Source: Gammaproteobacteria bacterium
Lineage (GTDB): Bacteria; Pseudomonadota; Gammaproteobacteria; Steroidobacterales; Steroidobacteraceae
Length of the DNA: 32,308 nt
Assembly (NCBI GenBank): GCA_012026925.1
Contig: VEPJ01000146.1
Span: 1-32,308 of the forward strand
Reading direction: 5' to 3'
The notes beneath the pieces were generated by a model, which saw nothing but the letters and a program-made list of their open reading frames with translations, was not told where the DNA came from and did not search any database. Position 1 is the first letter of the stretch. Each line of letters begins with the position of its first letter. Position numbers and translations under genes: made by a program. Below are positions 1 to 7,113 of this stretch, piece after piece.

Positions 1-2
1 GC

Positions 3-575
3 GCCTGCGAGGGCAACCTCGTGCTGACCGACAGCTGGCCCGGCCAGATGCGCACCGTGTTCGGCGACCACCAGCGCTTCATCGACACGTACTTCAAGAC
101 GTTCCCGGGCCGGTACTTCACCGGCGACGGCGCGCGCCGCGACGAGGACGGCTACTACTGGATCACCGGCCGCGTGGACGACGTGCTCAACGTCGCCGGC
201 CACCGCCTCGGCACGGCGGAGATCGAGAGCGCGCTCGTTGCGCATGCGAAGGTCGCCGAAGCCGCGGTGGTCGGGTGCCCGCACGACATCAAGGGCCAGG
301 GCATCTACGCGTACGTCACGCTGGTGGTGGACGCGACGCCGACCGAGGAACTGCGCAAGGAACTGCGCGAGTGGGTGCGTCGCGAGATCGGGCCGATCGC
401 CACGCCGGACTTCATCCAGTGGGCGCCCGGGCTGCCGAAGACGCGGTCCGGCAAGATCATGCGTCGCATCCTGCGCAAGATCGCCGCCAACGAGTCGGAC
501 CAGCTCGGTGACATCTCGACGCTCGCCGACCCGTCCGTCGTCGCGCAGCTCGTCGACAACCGCATGAACCGCTGA
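3..575 (+). CDS. acs: Acetyl-CoA synthetase, C-terminal part (5' truncated by window edge)
   Basis: The reading frame is open from base 3, so only the last 190 codons are present. The enzyme activates acetate to acetyl-CoA through acetyl-AMP in the cytoplasm. Visible hallmarks are the adenylate-forming core ending [20 protein letters not shown], the hinge region [20 protein letters not shown], and the C-terminal [17 protein letters not shown] segment. The Lys of SGKIMRR is the conserved catalytic lysine, which is the acetylation/Pat control site in known Acs. The GTG at 21 reported in the ORF track is internal and not the start. The acetate-uptake genes yjcH and actP follow on the same strand, which is a common arrangement. 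Identification is secure; the N-terminal domain cannot be assessed. Confidence 0.97.
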   Translation, partial: ACEGNLVLTDSWPGQMRTVFGDHQRFIDTYFKTFPGRYFTGDGARRDEDGYYWITGRVDDVLNVAGHRLGTAEIESALVAHAKVAEAAVVGCPHDIKGQGIYAYVTLVVDATPTEELRKELREWVRREIGPIATPDFIQWAPGLPKTRSGKIMRRILRKIAANESDQLGDISTLADPSVVAQLVDNRMNR

Positions 576-592
576 CGGAAGGGGACAGAAAG

Positions 593-656
593 AGGGGACA
601 GACGAAAAAGGGGACAGTCCCCAATTGGGGACTGTCCCCTTTTTCGTCTGTCCCCT
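593..656. repeat. Perfect 64-bp palindrome of GGGGACAG units (REP-like / terminator)
   Basis: The two 32-bp arms are exact reverse complements, centred on CCCCAATTGGGG. The unit GGGGACAG occurs at 581, 594 and 610, and its complement CTGTCCCC at 632 and 648. The right arm runs into TTTTT at 656-660, so the RNA form would be a long hairpin followed by a short U tract, able to terminate acs transcription. Extra units outside the palindrome suggest a repeat family rather than only a terminator. Palindromes of this kind are typical of REP elements mobilised by RAYT (TnpA-REP) proteins; no such gene lies in this window, so that link is inference. Confidence 0.85.
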
Positions 657-676
657 TTTTCCTGTCGCCTCCTTTC

Positions 677-738
677 CTACGACCAAGGTCGTAGACCGCC
701 GCGCGCCTCGACCCCTCCGCCTACGACCAATGTCGCAG
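677..738. promoter_or_regulatory. Two operator-like dyads upstream of yjcH-actP
   Basis: CTACGACCAAGGTCGTAG (677-694) has exact 8-bp arms around AA. CTACGACCAATGTCGCAG (721-738) is a degenerate second copy with an identical left half. Their starts are 44 bp apart, about four helical turns, so a regulator would bind both on one face of the DNA. A -10-like TAGATT follows at 761-766, about 45 nt before the DUF485 start. Acetate uptake genes in related bacteria are activated by LuxR-type response regulators (CrbR/ErdR family); assigning these sites to such a protein is inference. The dyads themselves are directly visible. Confidence 0.6.
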
Positions 739-811
739 TGGGCGCGCACCGGGCCCTTGCTAGATTCCGCCCACGCAGTCCGCGTCGGCGACTACAAACG
801 GGGGACTATTC

Positions 812-1132
812 ATGGCCACAGCGCCCAAGATCGACTGGAATGCGGTGATTGCCGATCCGCGCTTCCAGGCTCTGCACCGCAGAAAGCAGGGGTTCCTCAC
901 GGGACTCATGATTTTCTCCGTGGTGTTCTACTTCCTGCTGCCGATCGGCGCCGCCTATTTCCAGGACCTGTTCAAGACCAAGGTCTGGGGCGTCGTCAAT
1001 TTCGGCATCCTGTTCGCGCTGCTCCAGTTCGTGGTCGCCTGGGGAGTCGCGATCTATTACTCCCGCGTCGCGAACCGCGACTTCGACCGCATGGCCCGCG
1101 AGATCGCGGCCGACTACGAGAAGGGGGGCTGA
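812..1132 (+). CDS. yjcH: DUF485 inner-membrane protein (YjcH-like)
   Basis: This 106-residue protein has two hydrophobic segments (about residues 29-51 and 63-83) and charged ends. The N-terminal DPRFQALHRRKQGFL is typical of DUF485. Members are encoded directly before ActP acetate permeases and are thought to assist them, although their biochemical role is unproven. The ATG at 812 has the purine-rich GGGGGA about 7 nt upstream. The stop lies 3 nt before the actP start, so the two are almost certainly cotranscribed. Expression probably depends on the paired dyads at 677-738. Family assignment is firm; the exact function is unknown. Confidence 0.9.
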   Translation: MATAPKIDWNAVIADPRFQALHRRKQGFLTGLMIFSVVFYFLLPIGAAYFQDLFKTKVWGVVNFGILFALLQFVVAWGVAIYYSRVANRDFDRMAREIAADYEKGG

Positions 1133-1135
1133 GCC

Positions 1136-3046
1136 ATGCTGACTTCGAATCGACGACTCGTCGTCTACGGGATCGCGGGCGCGCTCGCCATCGGCAGCGG
1201 CGCGGCGTTCGCGCAGGGTGCGGTCGCCGCGCAGTATCGCTGGCTGACGTTCGCGGTGTTCGCGGCCATCATCTGCGTGACGATGTACGTCACGTACCTG
1301 GCCGCCAAGCGCGTGAAGTCGGCCTCCGACTTCTACACCGCCGGCGGCGGGGTATCGGGACTGCAGAACGGCTGGGCCATTGCGGGTGACTATCTCTCCG
1401 CGGCTTCCTTCCTCGGCATCGCGGGCCTGATCTCGCAGTACGGCTACGACGGGTTCATGTACTCGGTCGGCTGGCTCGTCGCATACATCACGGTGCTGCT
1501 GGTGATCGCGGAGCCCTGCCGCAACATCGGCAAGTACACGCTGCCGGACATCCTGGCCTACCGCAACAACCCGAAGGCGATGCGCATCGTCGGCGCGATC
1601 TCGGTCGTCACGGTCTCGACGTTCTACCTGACGGCGCAGATGGTCGGCGGCGGCGTGCTCGTGAAGACGCTGATCGGCATCGACTACGAGATCTCGGTGA
1701 TGGCGGTCGGCGTCCTGATGCTCGCCTACGTGCTGTTCGGCGGCATGGTCGCGACGACCTGGGTGCAGATCATCAAGGCCGTCCTGCTGGTGATCGCGTC
1801 GCTCGTGCTCGTGATGCTGGTGTGGACGCCCTACGGGTTCTCGCTGCCGGCCTTCCTCGCCGACGTGGTCGGTGACACGAAGGTGCAGGCGAAGGTGGCG
1901 GGCCTGCTCGGCGATGCAGCGAAGAACATGACGCCCCAGGAACTTGGGCAGCGCTTCCTCGAGCCCGGCCTGTACTTCAAGGCGCCGATCGACCAGATCT
2001 CGCTCGGCATGGCGCTCGTGTTCGGAACGGCGGGCCTGCCGCACATCCTGATGCGGTTCTTCACCGTGCCCACGGCGCAGCAGGCGCGCAAATCGGTCGT
2101 CTGGGCCATGGCGATCATCGGCGGCTTCTACGTGCTGACGCTGTTCCTCGGCTTCGGCGCAGCCAAGGAAGTCGGCCCGGGCGTGATCGCGTCGATCGAC
2201 GCGGGCGGCAACATGGCAGGCCCGCTGCTCGCGCAGCACCTCGGCGGAGGTCCGGACTCGTTCCTCGGCAATTTCATGCTGGCGTTCGTGTCCGCAGTGG
2301 CCTTCGCGACGATCGTAGCGGTGGTGGCGGGGCTCGTGCTCGCGTCGGCATCGGCGATCGCCCACGACCTGTACGTCGGCGTGTATCACGGCGGCGACAT
2401 CGTTCCGCCGCAGCAGCAGGTCCGCGCTGCGCGCATTGCGACGGTCATCGTGGGCGCCGTGTCGATCTCGATCGGCATCGCGGCGAAGGGCCAGAACGTG
2501 GCGCACCTGGTGGCGCTCGCCTTCGCGGTGGCGGCCTCGGCGAATTTCCCGTGCGTCCTGCTCACGATGTACTGGAGACGCTGCAACACCGGCGGCATCG
2601 TGCTCGGCATGGTCGTCGGCACGGTCGCAGCGGTCGGCCTGACGCTGGTGTCGCCGAACCTGACCTACCCGAAGGCGGTCCGCGCGGCTTCGCAGAAGGT
2701 ACTGGACGGCGAGGCGGCGAAGCGCAGCGCGATCGAGGCCGCACTGGCGTCCGGCGACGCCGCGGCGATCGAAAAGGCCACGGTCGACCAGAAGGCACTC
2801 GACAAGGCCGTGACCAAGGCCAAGGACGACATGAAGAAGGTCGAGGGCAAGGAAGTGTCGATCATGGGACTCGAGGAGCCGCTGTTCAAGCTCAAGAACC
2901 CGGGCATCATCTCGATCCCGCTCGGGTTCCTGGCGGTGCTGCTCGGCGCGCTGCTCTTCCGCGACAAGCGCTCGGAGGAGTTGTGGCCGGAGGTCTATGC
3001 CCGCCAGAACACCGGCATCCTGGCGTCGAAGGCCACGAGCCACTGA
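1136..3046 (+). CDS. actP: Cation/acetate symporter, ActP type (sodium:solute symporter family)
   Basis: This 636-residue polytopic membrane protein should take up acetate or similar short carboxylates with Na+ or H+. Signature stretches shared with E. coli ActP include DFYTAGGGVSGLQNGWAIAG, DYLSAASFLGI, MVATTWVQIIKAVLL and GTAGLPHILMRFFTV. A signal-like hydrophobic start ending AAFAQ precedes the first core helix, as in ActP. The length exceeds the roughly 550 residues of E. coli ActP, mainly because of a charged, Ala/Lys-rich insertion at about residues 508-580 between two late membrane helices. The ATG follows the yjcH stop by 3 nt, and AAGGGGGGC at the yjcH end can serve as ribosome binding site. 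Substrate specificity is inferred from family and neighbours. Confidence 0.93.
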   Translation: MLTSNRRLVVYGIAGALAIGSGAAFAQGAVAAQYRWLTFAVFAAIICVTMYVTYLAAKRVKSASDFYTAGGGVSGLQNGWAIAGDYLSAASFLGIAGLISQYGYDGFMYSVGWLVAYITVLLVIAEPCRNIGKYTLPDILAYRNNPKAMRIVGAISVVTVSTFYLTAQMVGGGVLVKTLIGIDYEISVMAVGVLMLAYVLFGGMVATTWVQIIKAVLLVIASLVLVMLVWTPYGFSLPAFLADVVGDTKVQAKVAGLLGDAAKNMTPQELGQRFLEPGLYFKAPIDQISLGMALVFGTAGLPHILMRFFTVPTAQQARKSVVWAMAIIGGFYVLTLFLGFGAAKEVGPGVIASIDAGGNMAGPLLAQHLGGGPDSFLGNFMLAFVSAVAFATIVAVVAGLVLASASAIAHDLYVGVYHGGDIVPPQQQVRAARIATVIVGAVSISIGIAAKGQNVAHLVALAFAVAASANFPCVLLTMYWRRCNTGGIVLGMVVGTVAAVGLTLVSPNLTYPKAVRAASQKVLDGEAAKRSAIEAALASGDAAAIEKATVDQKALDKAVTKAKDDMKKVEGKEVSIMGLEEPLFKLKNPGIISIPLGFLAVLLGALLFRDKRSEELWPEVYARQNTGILASKATSH

Positions 3047-3061
3047 GGCTCGCAAGGCCGT

Positions 3062-3135
3062 ACCCTCACTCGGTCCCGGCCAACCCCCTCCCGCGCTCGC
3101 GCGGGAGGGGGCGAACCCGGGAGACCGGTGAGGGT
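3062..3135. repeat. Nested inverted repeat, REP-like
   Basis: An outer imperfect pair (ACCCTCACTCGGTC / GAGACCGGTGAGGGT) encloses an inner hairpin, CCCCCTCCCGCG-CTCG-CGCGGGAGGGGG (3084-3111), with exact 12-bp arms. The CCCTC...GGGAGGGG layout resembles intergenic REP elements of high-GC Proteobacteria. There is no following T tract, so rho-independent termination is doubtful, although the structure could protect the actP mRNA 3' end. Membership of a genome-wide family cannot be tested here. Confidence 0.6.
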
Positions 3136-3153
3136 CGGGGCGGGGGCCCCGGC

Positions 3154-3159
3154 TAGAAT
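3154..3159 (+). promoter_or_regulatory. -10-like TAGAAT six nt before the DUF294 gene
   Basis: TAGAAT lies 6 nt upstream of ATG 3166 and there is no Shine-Dalgarno sequence in between. This spacing would put the transcription start on or next to the A of the ATG. No convincing -35 box was found at 16-18 bp (AGGGTC at 17 bp). Confidence 0.45.
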
Positions 3160-3165
3160 TGAGCG

Positions 3166-5073
3166 ATGGCGACCCCGGTGCTCATCGCCGAGACGACCGT
3201 CCGCTTCCTGCGGTCGCACGTGCCGTTCTCGCGCATGGCGCGCAAGGACCTCGAGTTCGTCGCGGAACGCGTCAAGCTCGCGTACTTCCCGGTAGGCACG
3301 ACGATCGTCGACCCGGCGCACGGCGTTGCCGAGCAGCTCCACATCATCCAGCGCGGCCACGTCCGCGTTCACAACACGACGACGGCGTCCGACGACGAGG
3401 TGCGCGGCCCGGGCGAGTGCTTCCCGGTCGCGGCGCTCGCGGCCGGCACTGCGGGTGCCCGGCGCTTCGAGGCCACCGAGGACGTGTTCTGCTACCAGCT
3501 GACCCGCGAGGACTTCGAGTCGCTGCGCCTGCGCTCCGTGCCGTTCGCGGAGTACTGCACGGCGGTGCTCGAGAGCATCGTGCAGCAGTCGCTCGGGCAG
3601 CTGCGCCAGAACTTCAGCCATCGCGCAGTCGAGCAGCGGACCCTGCTCGAGCCGCTCAAGGTCCTCGTCCGCCGCGACCCCGTGTTCTGCGAAACGACGA
3701 CCACGGTTCGCGAGGCGCTCGAGGCGATGCGCCAGGAACGGATCGGCACGATCGCCGTCGTCGACGGGCAGCGTCGCCCGGGCGGCATCTTCACGCTGAC
3801 CGACCTGATGGATCGCGTCGTGCTGCCGGGCGTGGACCTCTCAGCCTCCGTGGCCGAGGTGATGACGCCTGCGCCCGGTACGCTGGACGAGCTCGCGACC
3901 GCGCAGGAGGCGCTGTCCCTCATGGCGCAGCTCGGCTACCACCAGCTCATGGTCACGCGCGAGAACAGGCTCGTGGGCGTGGTCTCCGAGCGCGACCTGT
4001 TCGCGCTGCAGCGCGTGACGATGCGCAACATCATGCAGTCGATCCGGCTGTCCCGCGACCTGACGGGCCTGCAGCGCGCGCGACGCGACATCGACGCCCT
4101 CACCGACAACCTCATCGCGCAGGGCGCGGCGGCCGAGCCGCTCACGCACACGATCACCGCGCTCAACGACGCGCTCGCGGACCGGCTGTTCGGGCTGCTG
4201 GCACCGCGCTTCGAGCTCGACGGCATCGACTGGTGCTGGCTGTCCGTCGGCAGCGAAGGGCGCCGTGAGCAGACCGTCGCGACGGACCAGGACAATGCGA
4301 TCCTGTTCGACTGCGAGGCCGCGGACCGGGACGCGGTGCGGCAGCGCCTGCTGCTCTATGCACGGGCTGCGAACGACGCGCTGGCAGAACTCGGCTTCCC
4401 GTTGTGCACGGGCGACATCATGGCGCGCAACCCGGACCATTGCCTGGCGGCCGAGGAATGGCGGGCCCGATTCGCCGTGTGGATCCGCGAGCCGACACCG
4501 GAGGCGTTGCTGCAGGCGAACATCTTCTTCGATTTTCGCGCGCTGTTCGGCAACCTGGCGCTCGGCGAGGGCCTGCGCAACTGGCTCATGGGAGTGACGC
4601 CGGAGAACCGGCTCTTCCAGCGCCTGCTCGTCGCGAACGCGCTGCAGGCCGAGCCGCCGCTCGGCATGATCCGCAGCTTCAGGACGGACGACGGCGAGCA
4701 CGCGGGCACGATCGACCTCAAGACCCACGGCACGCGCATCTTCGTGGACGCCGCGCGCGCGTTCGCGCTCGCTCTCGGCATCGCGGACACCAACACGGCG
4801 CAGCGCCTCCGTCTCGCGGGACGGCGTCTCAACATCGACGAGCGCGAGACCGACTCGGCGGTCGAGGCCTACCATTTCCTGCAGATGCTGCGGCTGCGCG
4901 CGCAGCGCGATGCGCTGGAGCCCGACAGGGGCGACGCGGCCGAGCGGCCGCGGACCGTCGTCAACCGCATCGACCCGTACACGCTGAACGACCTCGACAA
5001 GCGGATGCTGAAGGAAGCGTTCCGCCAGGCGCGCTCGCTGCAGCAGCGCCTCGAGCAGACCGTCGGCCAGTGA
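3166..5073 (+). CDS. cNMP-binding / CBS-pair / DUF294 nucleotidyltransferase-like signalling protein
   Basis: This is a 635-residue soluble protein. Residues about 12-130 form a cyclic-nucleotide-binding-like fold. Residues 166-282 form a CBS pair, with repeats ending IFTLTDLMDR and VVSERDLFAL. Residues about 288-445 are a DUF294 nucleotidyltransferase-like domain with GSEGRREQT (from residue 362) and the metal-binding-type D374-Q-D376 of TDQDNAILFD. The remainder is the helical DUF294 C-terminal domain. The layout recalls the GlnD uridylyltransferase core, but the substrate is not known. In Pseudomonas the same protein is encoded beside the acetate symporter and an exonuclease, as here, suggesting a role linked to carbon or energy state. 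It sits 119 bp after actP and 25 bp before the exonuclease gene. Confidence 0.88.
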   Translation: MATPVLIAETTVRFLRSHVPFSRMARKDLEFVAERVKLAYFPVGTTIVDPAHGVAEQLHIIQRGHVRVHNTTTASDDEVRGPGECFPVAALAAGTAGARRFEATEDVFCYQLTREDFESLRLRSVPFAEYCTAVLESIVQQSLGQLRQNFSHRAVEQRTLLEPLKVLVRRDPVFCETTTTVREALEAMRQERIGTIAVVDGQRRPGGIFTLTDLMDRVVLPGVDLSASVAEVMTPAPGTLDELATAQEALSLMAQLGYHQLMVTRENRLVGVVSERDLFALQRVTMRNIMQSIRLSRDLTGLQRARRDIDALTDNLIAQGAAAEPLTHTITALNDALADRLFGLLAPRFELDGIDWCWLSVGSEGRREQTVATDQDNAILFDCEAADRDAVRQRLLLYARAANDALAELGFPLCTGDIMARNPDHCLAAEEWRARFAVWIREPTPEALLQANIFFDFRALFGNLALGEGLRNWLMGVTPENRLFQRLLVANALQAEPPLGMIRSFRTDDGEHAGTIDLKTHGTRIFVDAARAFALALGIADTNTAQRLRLAGRRLNIDERETDSAVEAYHFLQMLRLRAQRDALEPDRGDAAERPRTVVNRIDPYTLNDLDKRMLKEAFRQARSLQQRLEQTVGQ

Positions 5074-5098
5074 CGGCCACGCAAGGGCGCAAGGCACC

Positions 5099-5830
5099 AT
5101 GCGGTTGCCATTCCAGCGCTCGCTAGAGGCGCGACGCACGCGGCGGGCCCTGCCGCCTGCCGTGCGGGACGGCCTGCGCCTGCTGCGGATCCGCGCCCGC
5201 GAGCGGATTGCCGAGGAGCGCTGGAGCGACTCGGGCCTGCTGTCGCTGGCGCGCTTCGTGGCCCTCGATCTCGAGACGACCGGGCCGAACATGCACGCGG
5301 ACCGGATCATCTCGATCGGCGCGGTGGCGGTCGCAGCCCGGGCCATCCGTCACGACGACGCATTCGAGGTCGTCGTGCGGCAGGAGCGCGAGAGCGGCGT
5401 CGACAACATCCTGATCCACCAGATCGGCGGGCAGGAGCAGCGCGGCGGGGCGGACCCGGTGGGCGCGCTGGTCTCGTTCCTGCGGTACCTCGACGGCGCC
5501 GTGGCGGTCGCGTTTCGCGCGGAGTTCGACGCGACGGTCCTGGAGCGCGAACTGCGCGCCTGGCTCGGCATCCGGGTCGGGGTCCGGTTCCTCGACCTCG
5601 CGGCCATCCTTCCGGCACTGCTGCCCGGCACGCCCAACGATTCCCTCGACGACTGGGCGCGGCACTGCGGGCTGCCGCCGATCGGCCGCCACCATGCGAT
5701 TGCGGACGCCTACGCAAACGCGCAATTGCTGCTGATCGCGCTGGAACGCGCGCAGCGGCTCGGATTGACGACGACCGCCGACCTGATCGCCCTCGAGAAA
5801 TCGCAGCGTTGGCTCGGGCGCAGGCGCTGA
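5099..5830 (+). CDS. 3'-5' exonuclease, DnaQ-like (DEDDh)
   Basis: This 243-residue protein has a basic N-terminal extension (about 50 residues) followed by an exonuclease domain. Motif Exo I is ALDLETTGP with D57 and E59, Exo II is AEFDATVL with D144, and Exo III is HHAIADA with H198 and D203. All four acidic metal ligands and the catalytic His are therefore present, which predicts an active DEDDh nuclease related to the DNA polymerase III epsilon subunit. No polymerase-binding tail is recognisable, so it is probably a free-standing nuclease. It lies 25 bp after the DUF294 gene, likely in the same operon, with AAGG upstream of the ATG. The partnership is conserved in Pseudomonas-type actP loci, but its physiological meaning is unknown. 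Confidence 0.88.
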   Translation: MRLPFQRSLEARRTRRALPPAVRDGLRLLRIRARERIAEERWSDSGLLSLARFVALDLETTGPNMHADRIISIGAVAVAARAIRHDDAFEVVVRQERESGVDNILIHQIGGQEQRGGADPVGALVSFLRYLDGAVAVAFRAEFDATVLERELRAWLGIRVGVRFLDLAAILPALLPGTPNDSLDDWARHCGLPPIGRHHAIADAYANAQLLLIALERAQRLGLTTTADLIALEKSQRWLGRRR

Positions 5831-5858
5831 GCCATCCGGGTCGCGCTGCTCCGGGCAG

Positions 5859-5864
5859 GATAAT
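5859..5864 (+). promoter_or_regulatory. -10-like GATAAT upstream of the CFI-box gene
   Basis: GATAAT matches five of six bases of the sigma-70 -10 consensus and sits in a locally AT-rich patch (GATAATTACGTA) within a GC-rich gap. It would give a leader of about 60 nt before GTG 5930. The -35 region is poor. The rest of the gap 5831-5929 holds nothing else recognisable apart from the ribosome binding site at 5917-5923. Confidence 0.4.
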
Positions 5865-5916
5865 TACGTACACGACCGGTGCGGCCGGAGCGGGAGAATC
5901 GATCGCATCGTCGGGA

Positions 5917-5923
5917 CGGAGGA
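5917..5923 (+). promoter_or_regulatory. Ribosome binding site deciding the GTG start at 5930
   Basis: CGGAGGA lies 6 nt upstream of GTG 5930. This favours 5930 over the GTG at 5879 used by the ORF track. Starting at 5930 also places a signal peptide exactly at the N-terminus. Confidence 0.75.
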
Positions 5924-5929
5924 CGGGCG

Positions 5930-7096
5930 GTGAGGCTCCGGTGCCGCCGCGCGAGCGGCGCTTGTTGCGTGATTGCGGCGGCAGTCTGGGCGATGGCCCC
6001 GGTCCCCGCGTTTGCGGCGCCGGATCTCGAGCTCAGGAAGTCCGTCAGCGATGCCACACCGGGGCCGGGGCAGCCGGTCGAATTCAAGGTGAGCCTGGGC
6101 AACGTCGGCGCCGACGCAGCCGCCGACGTCGTGGTGCGCGACAAGCTGCCACCGGAACTGGCCATCCCCGCCGGCACGGCCGCGTTCCCGAGCATCGGAT
6201 CCTACGATCCCGTCGCCGGGACGTGGACGGTCGGTACGTTGAACGCCGGCGCGTCGGCGACACTCGTCATCCCTGCGATCGTCACGGCCGCCAACCCGCC
6301 GGCGTGCATCGTCAACGTCGCCACGACCAGCGATCCGGGCGACACGCATCGCAGCAACGACCGTGCGACTGCGGCGGTGCGCCGGAGCGTGACCGATCGC
6401 TGCGCGGACCTCGCGGTGGCGTTCGGTGCCATCGGTTTCCCCGACTGCGGCACGTGGCGGAACCTCGACTTCCAGGTCTCCGTCGGCAACCTCGGACCGG
6501 AGGAAGCACGCGACGTCTTCGTCGACCTGGGCCAGAACCCGGTCCTGGCGCCGAACCTCCGCTTCCAGGACACCCGCTGCAGCGGGACGCGCTGCACGAT
6601 CGCGCTGCTGCCGGCCGGCGCGACGGTGTCGCTGCGCGCGGTCTCGGACCAGTTCGCCAACTCGGTGCAGCAGTCGCTGACGCTCACCGTTTCCGCGTCC
6701 AGCAACGACAGCGACTACGACACCTCGAACAACCAGGCCCGAACCACCGTGGTCGTCCCGCCATTCACGGCGTGCCAGGGCACCTTCATCGCGGCCTCCT
6801 GCTTCATCGCCACGGCAGCCTACGGGTCCCCGCTCGAGCCGCACGTCGCCGCCCTGCGCGAGTTCCGCGACCGCTACCTGCAGCGAAACGCGCTCGGGCG
6901 GGCGTTCATCCGCTTCTATTACCGCCACTCGCCGCCGCTCGCCGCAGTCATCGCGGCGCATCCCTCGCTGCGCCTCGCGACACGATGGGTCCTGACGCCG
7001 CTCGTGCTTGCCATCGAGTATCCGCTGCGGACACTGGCGTTCGTGCTGCTCGCGCTGCTGTCCGTCGTCGGGTGGCGACTGCACTTCCGGCGCTGA
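5930..7096 (+). CDS. Secreted DUF11-repeat protein with C-terminal CFI-box domain
   Basis: The 388-residue protein starts at GTG 5930, with an Arg-rich n-region, a hydrophobic core and a signal peptidase site near PAFA-APD. Two immunoglobulin-like DUF11/CARDB-type repeats follow (about residues 30-145 and 158-275); both contain the N-x-G 'VSLGNVG'/'VSVGNLG' strand typical of DUF11. From C291 comes [16 protein letters not shown] and an Arg/hydrophobic tail ending in a membrane segment and basic residues. This matches the CFI-box C-terminal domain found on exported bacterial proteins and suspected to direct anchoring or sorting. The protein probably lies in the envelope with its repeats outside the inner membrane. 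A DUF4382-like lipoprotein gene follows 17 bp downstream. Its partner and role are unknown. Confidence 0.8.
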   Translation: MRLRCRRASGACCVIAAAVWAMAPVPAFAAPDLELRKSVSDATPGPGQPVEFKVSLGNVGADAAADVVVRDKLPPELAIPAGTAAFPSIGSYDPVAGTWTVGTLNAGASATLVIPAIVTAANPPACIVNVATTSDPGDTHRSNDRATAAVRRSVTDRCADLAVAFGAIGFPDCGTWRNLDFQVSVGNLGPEEARDVFVDLGQNPVLAPNLRFQDTRCSGTRCTIALLPAGATVSLRAVSDQFANSVQQSLTLTVSASSNDSDYDTSNNQARTTVVVPPFTACQGTFIAASCFIATAAYGSPLEPHVAALREFRDRYLQRNALGRAFIRFYYRHSPPLAAVIAAHPSLRLATRWVLTPLVLAIEYPLRTLAFVLLALLSVVGWRLHFRR

Positions 7097-7113
7097 CAGA
7101 CTGGAGTCTCGAA

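Noticed and set aside
744-762. Possible sigma-54 promoter (GCGCACC...TTGCT) before yjcH
   Set aside because: The TTGC at 757-760 has CA rather than the required GG at the -24 position.
806-3055. 749-residue minus-strand ORF opposite yjcH-actP
   Set aside because: Composition is dominated by Arg, His, Asp and Glu, as expected for the antisense frame of a GC-rich gene; the plus strand encodes recognisable proteins throughout.
3841-5346. 501-residue minus-strand ORF opposite the DUF294 and exonuclease genes
   Set aside because: Shadow ORF with no recognisable motif; the plus strand carries clear domains and catalytic residues.
5809-7113. N-terminal extension of the DUF4382-like ORF back to 5809
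   Set aside because: It is an Arg/Pro/Gly-rich off-frame reading of the CFI-box gene; ATG 7114 gives a proper lipoprotein signal.
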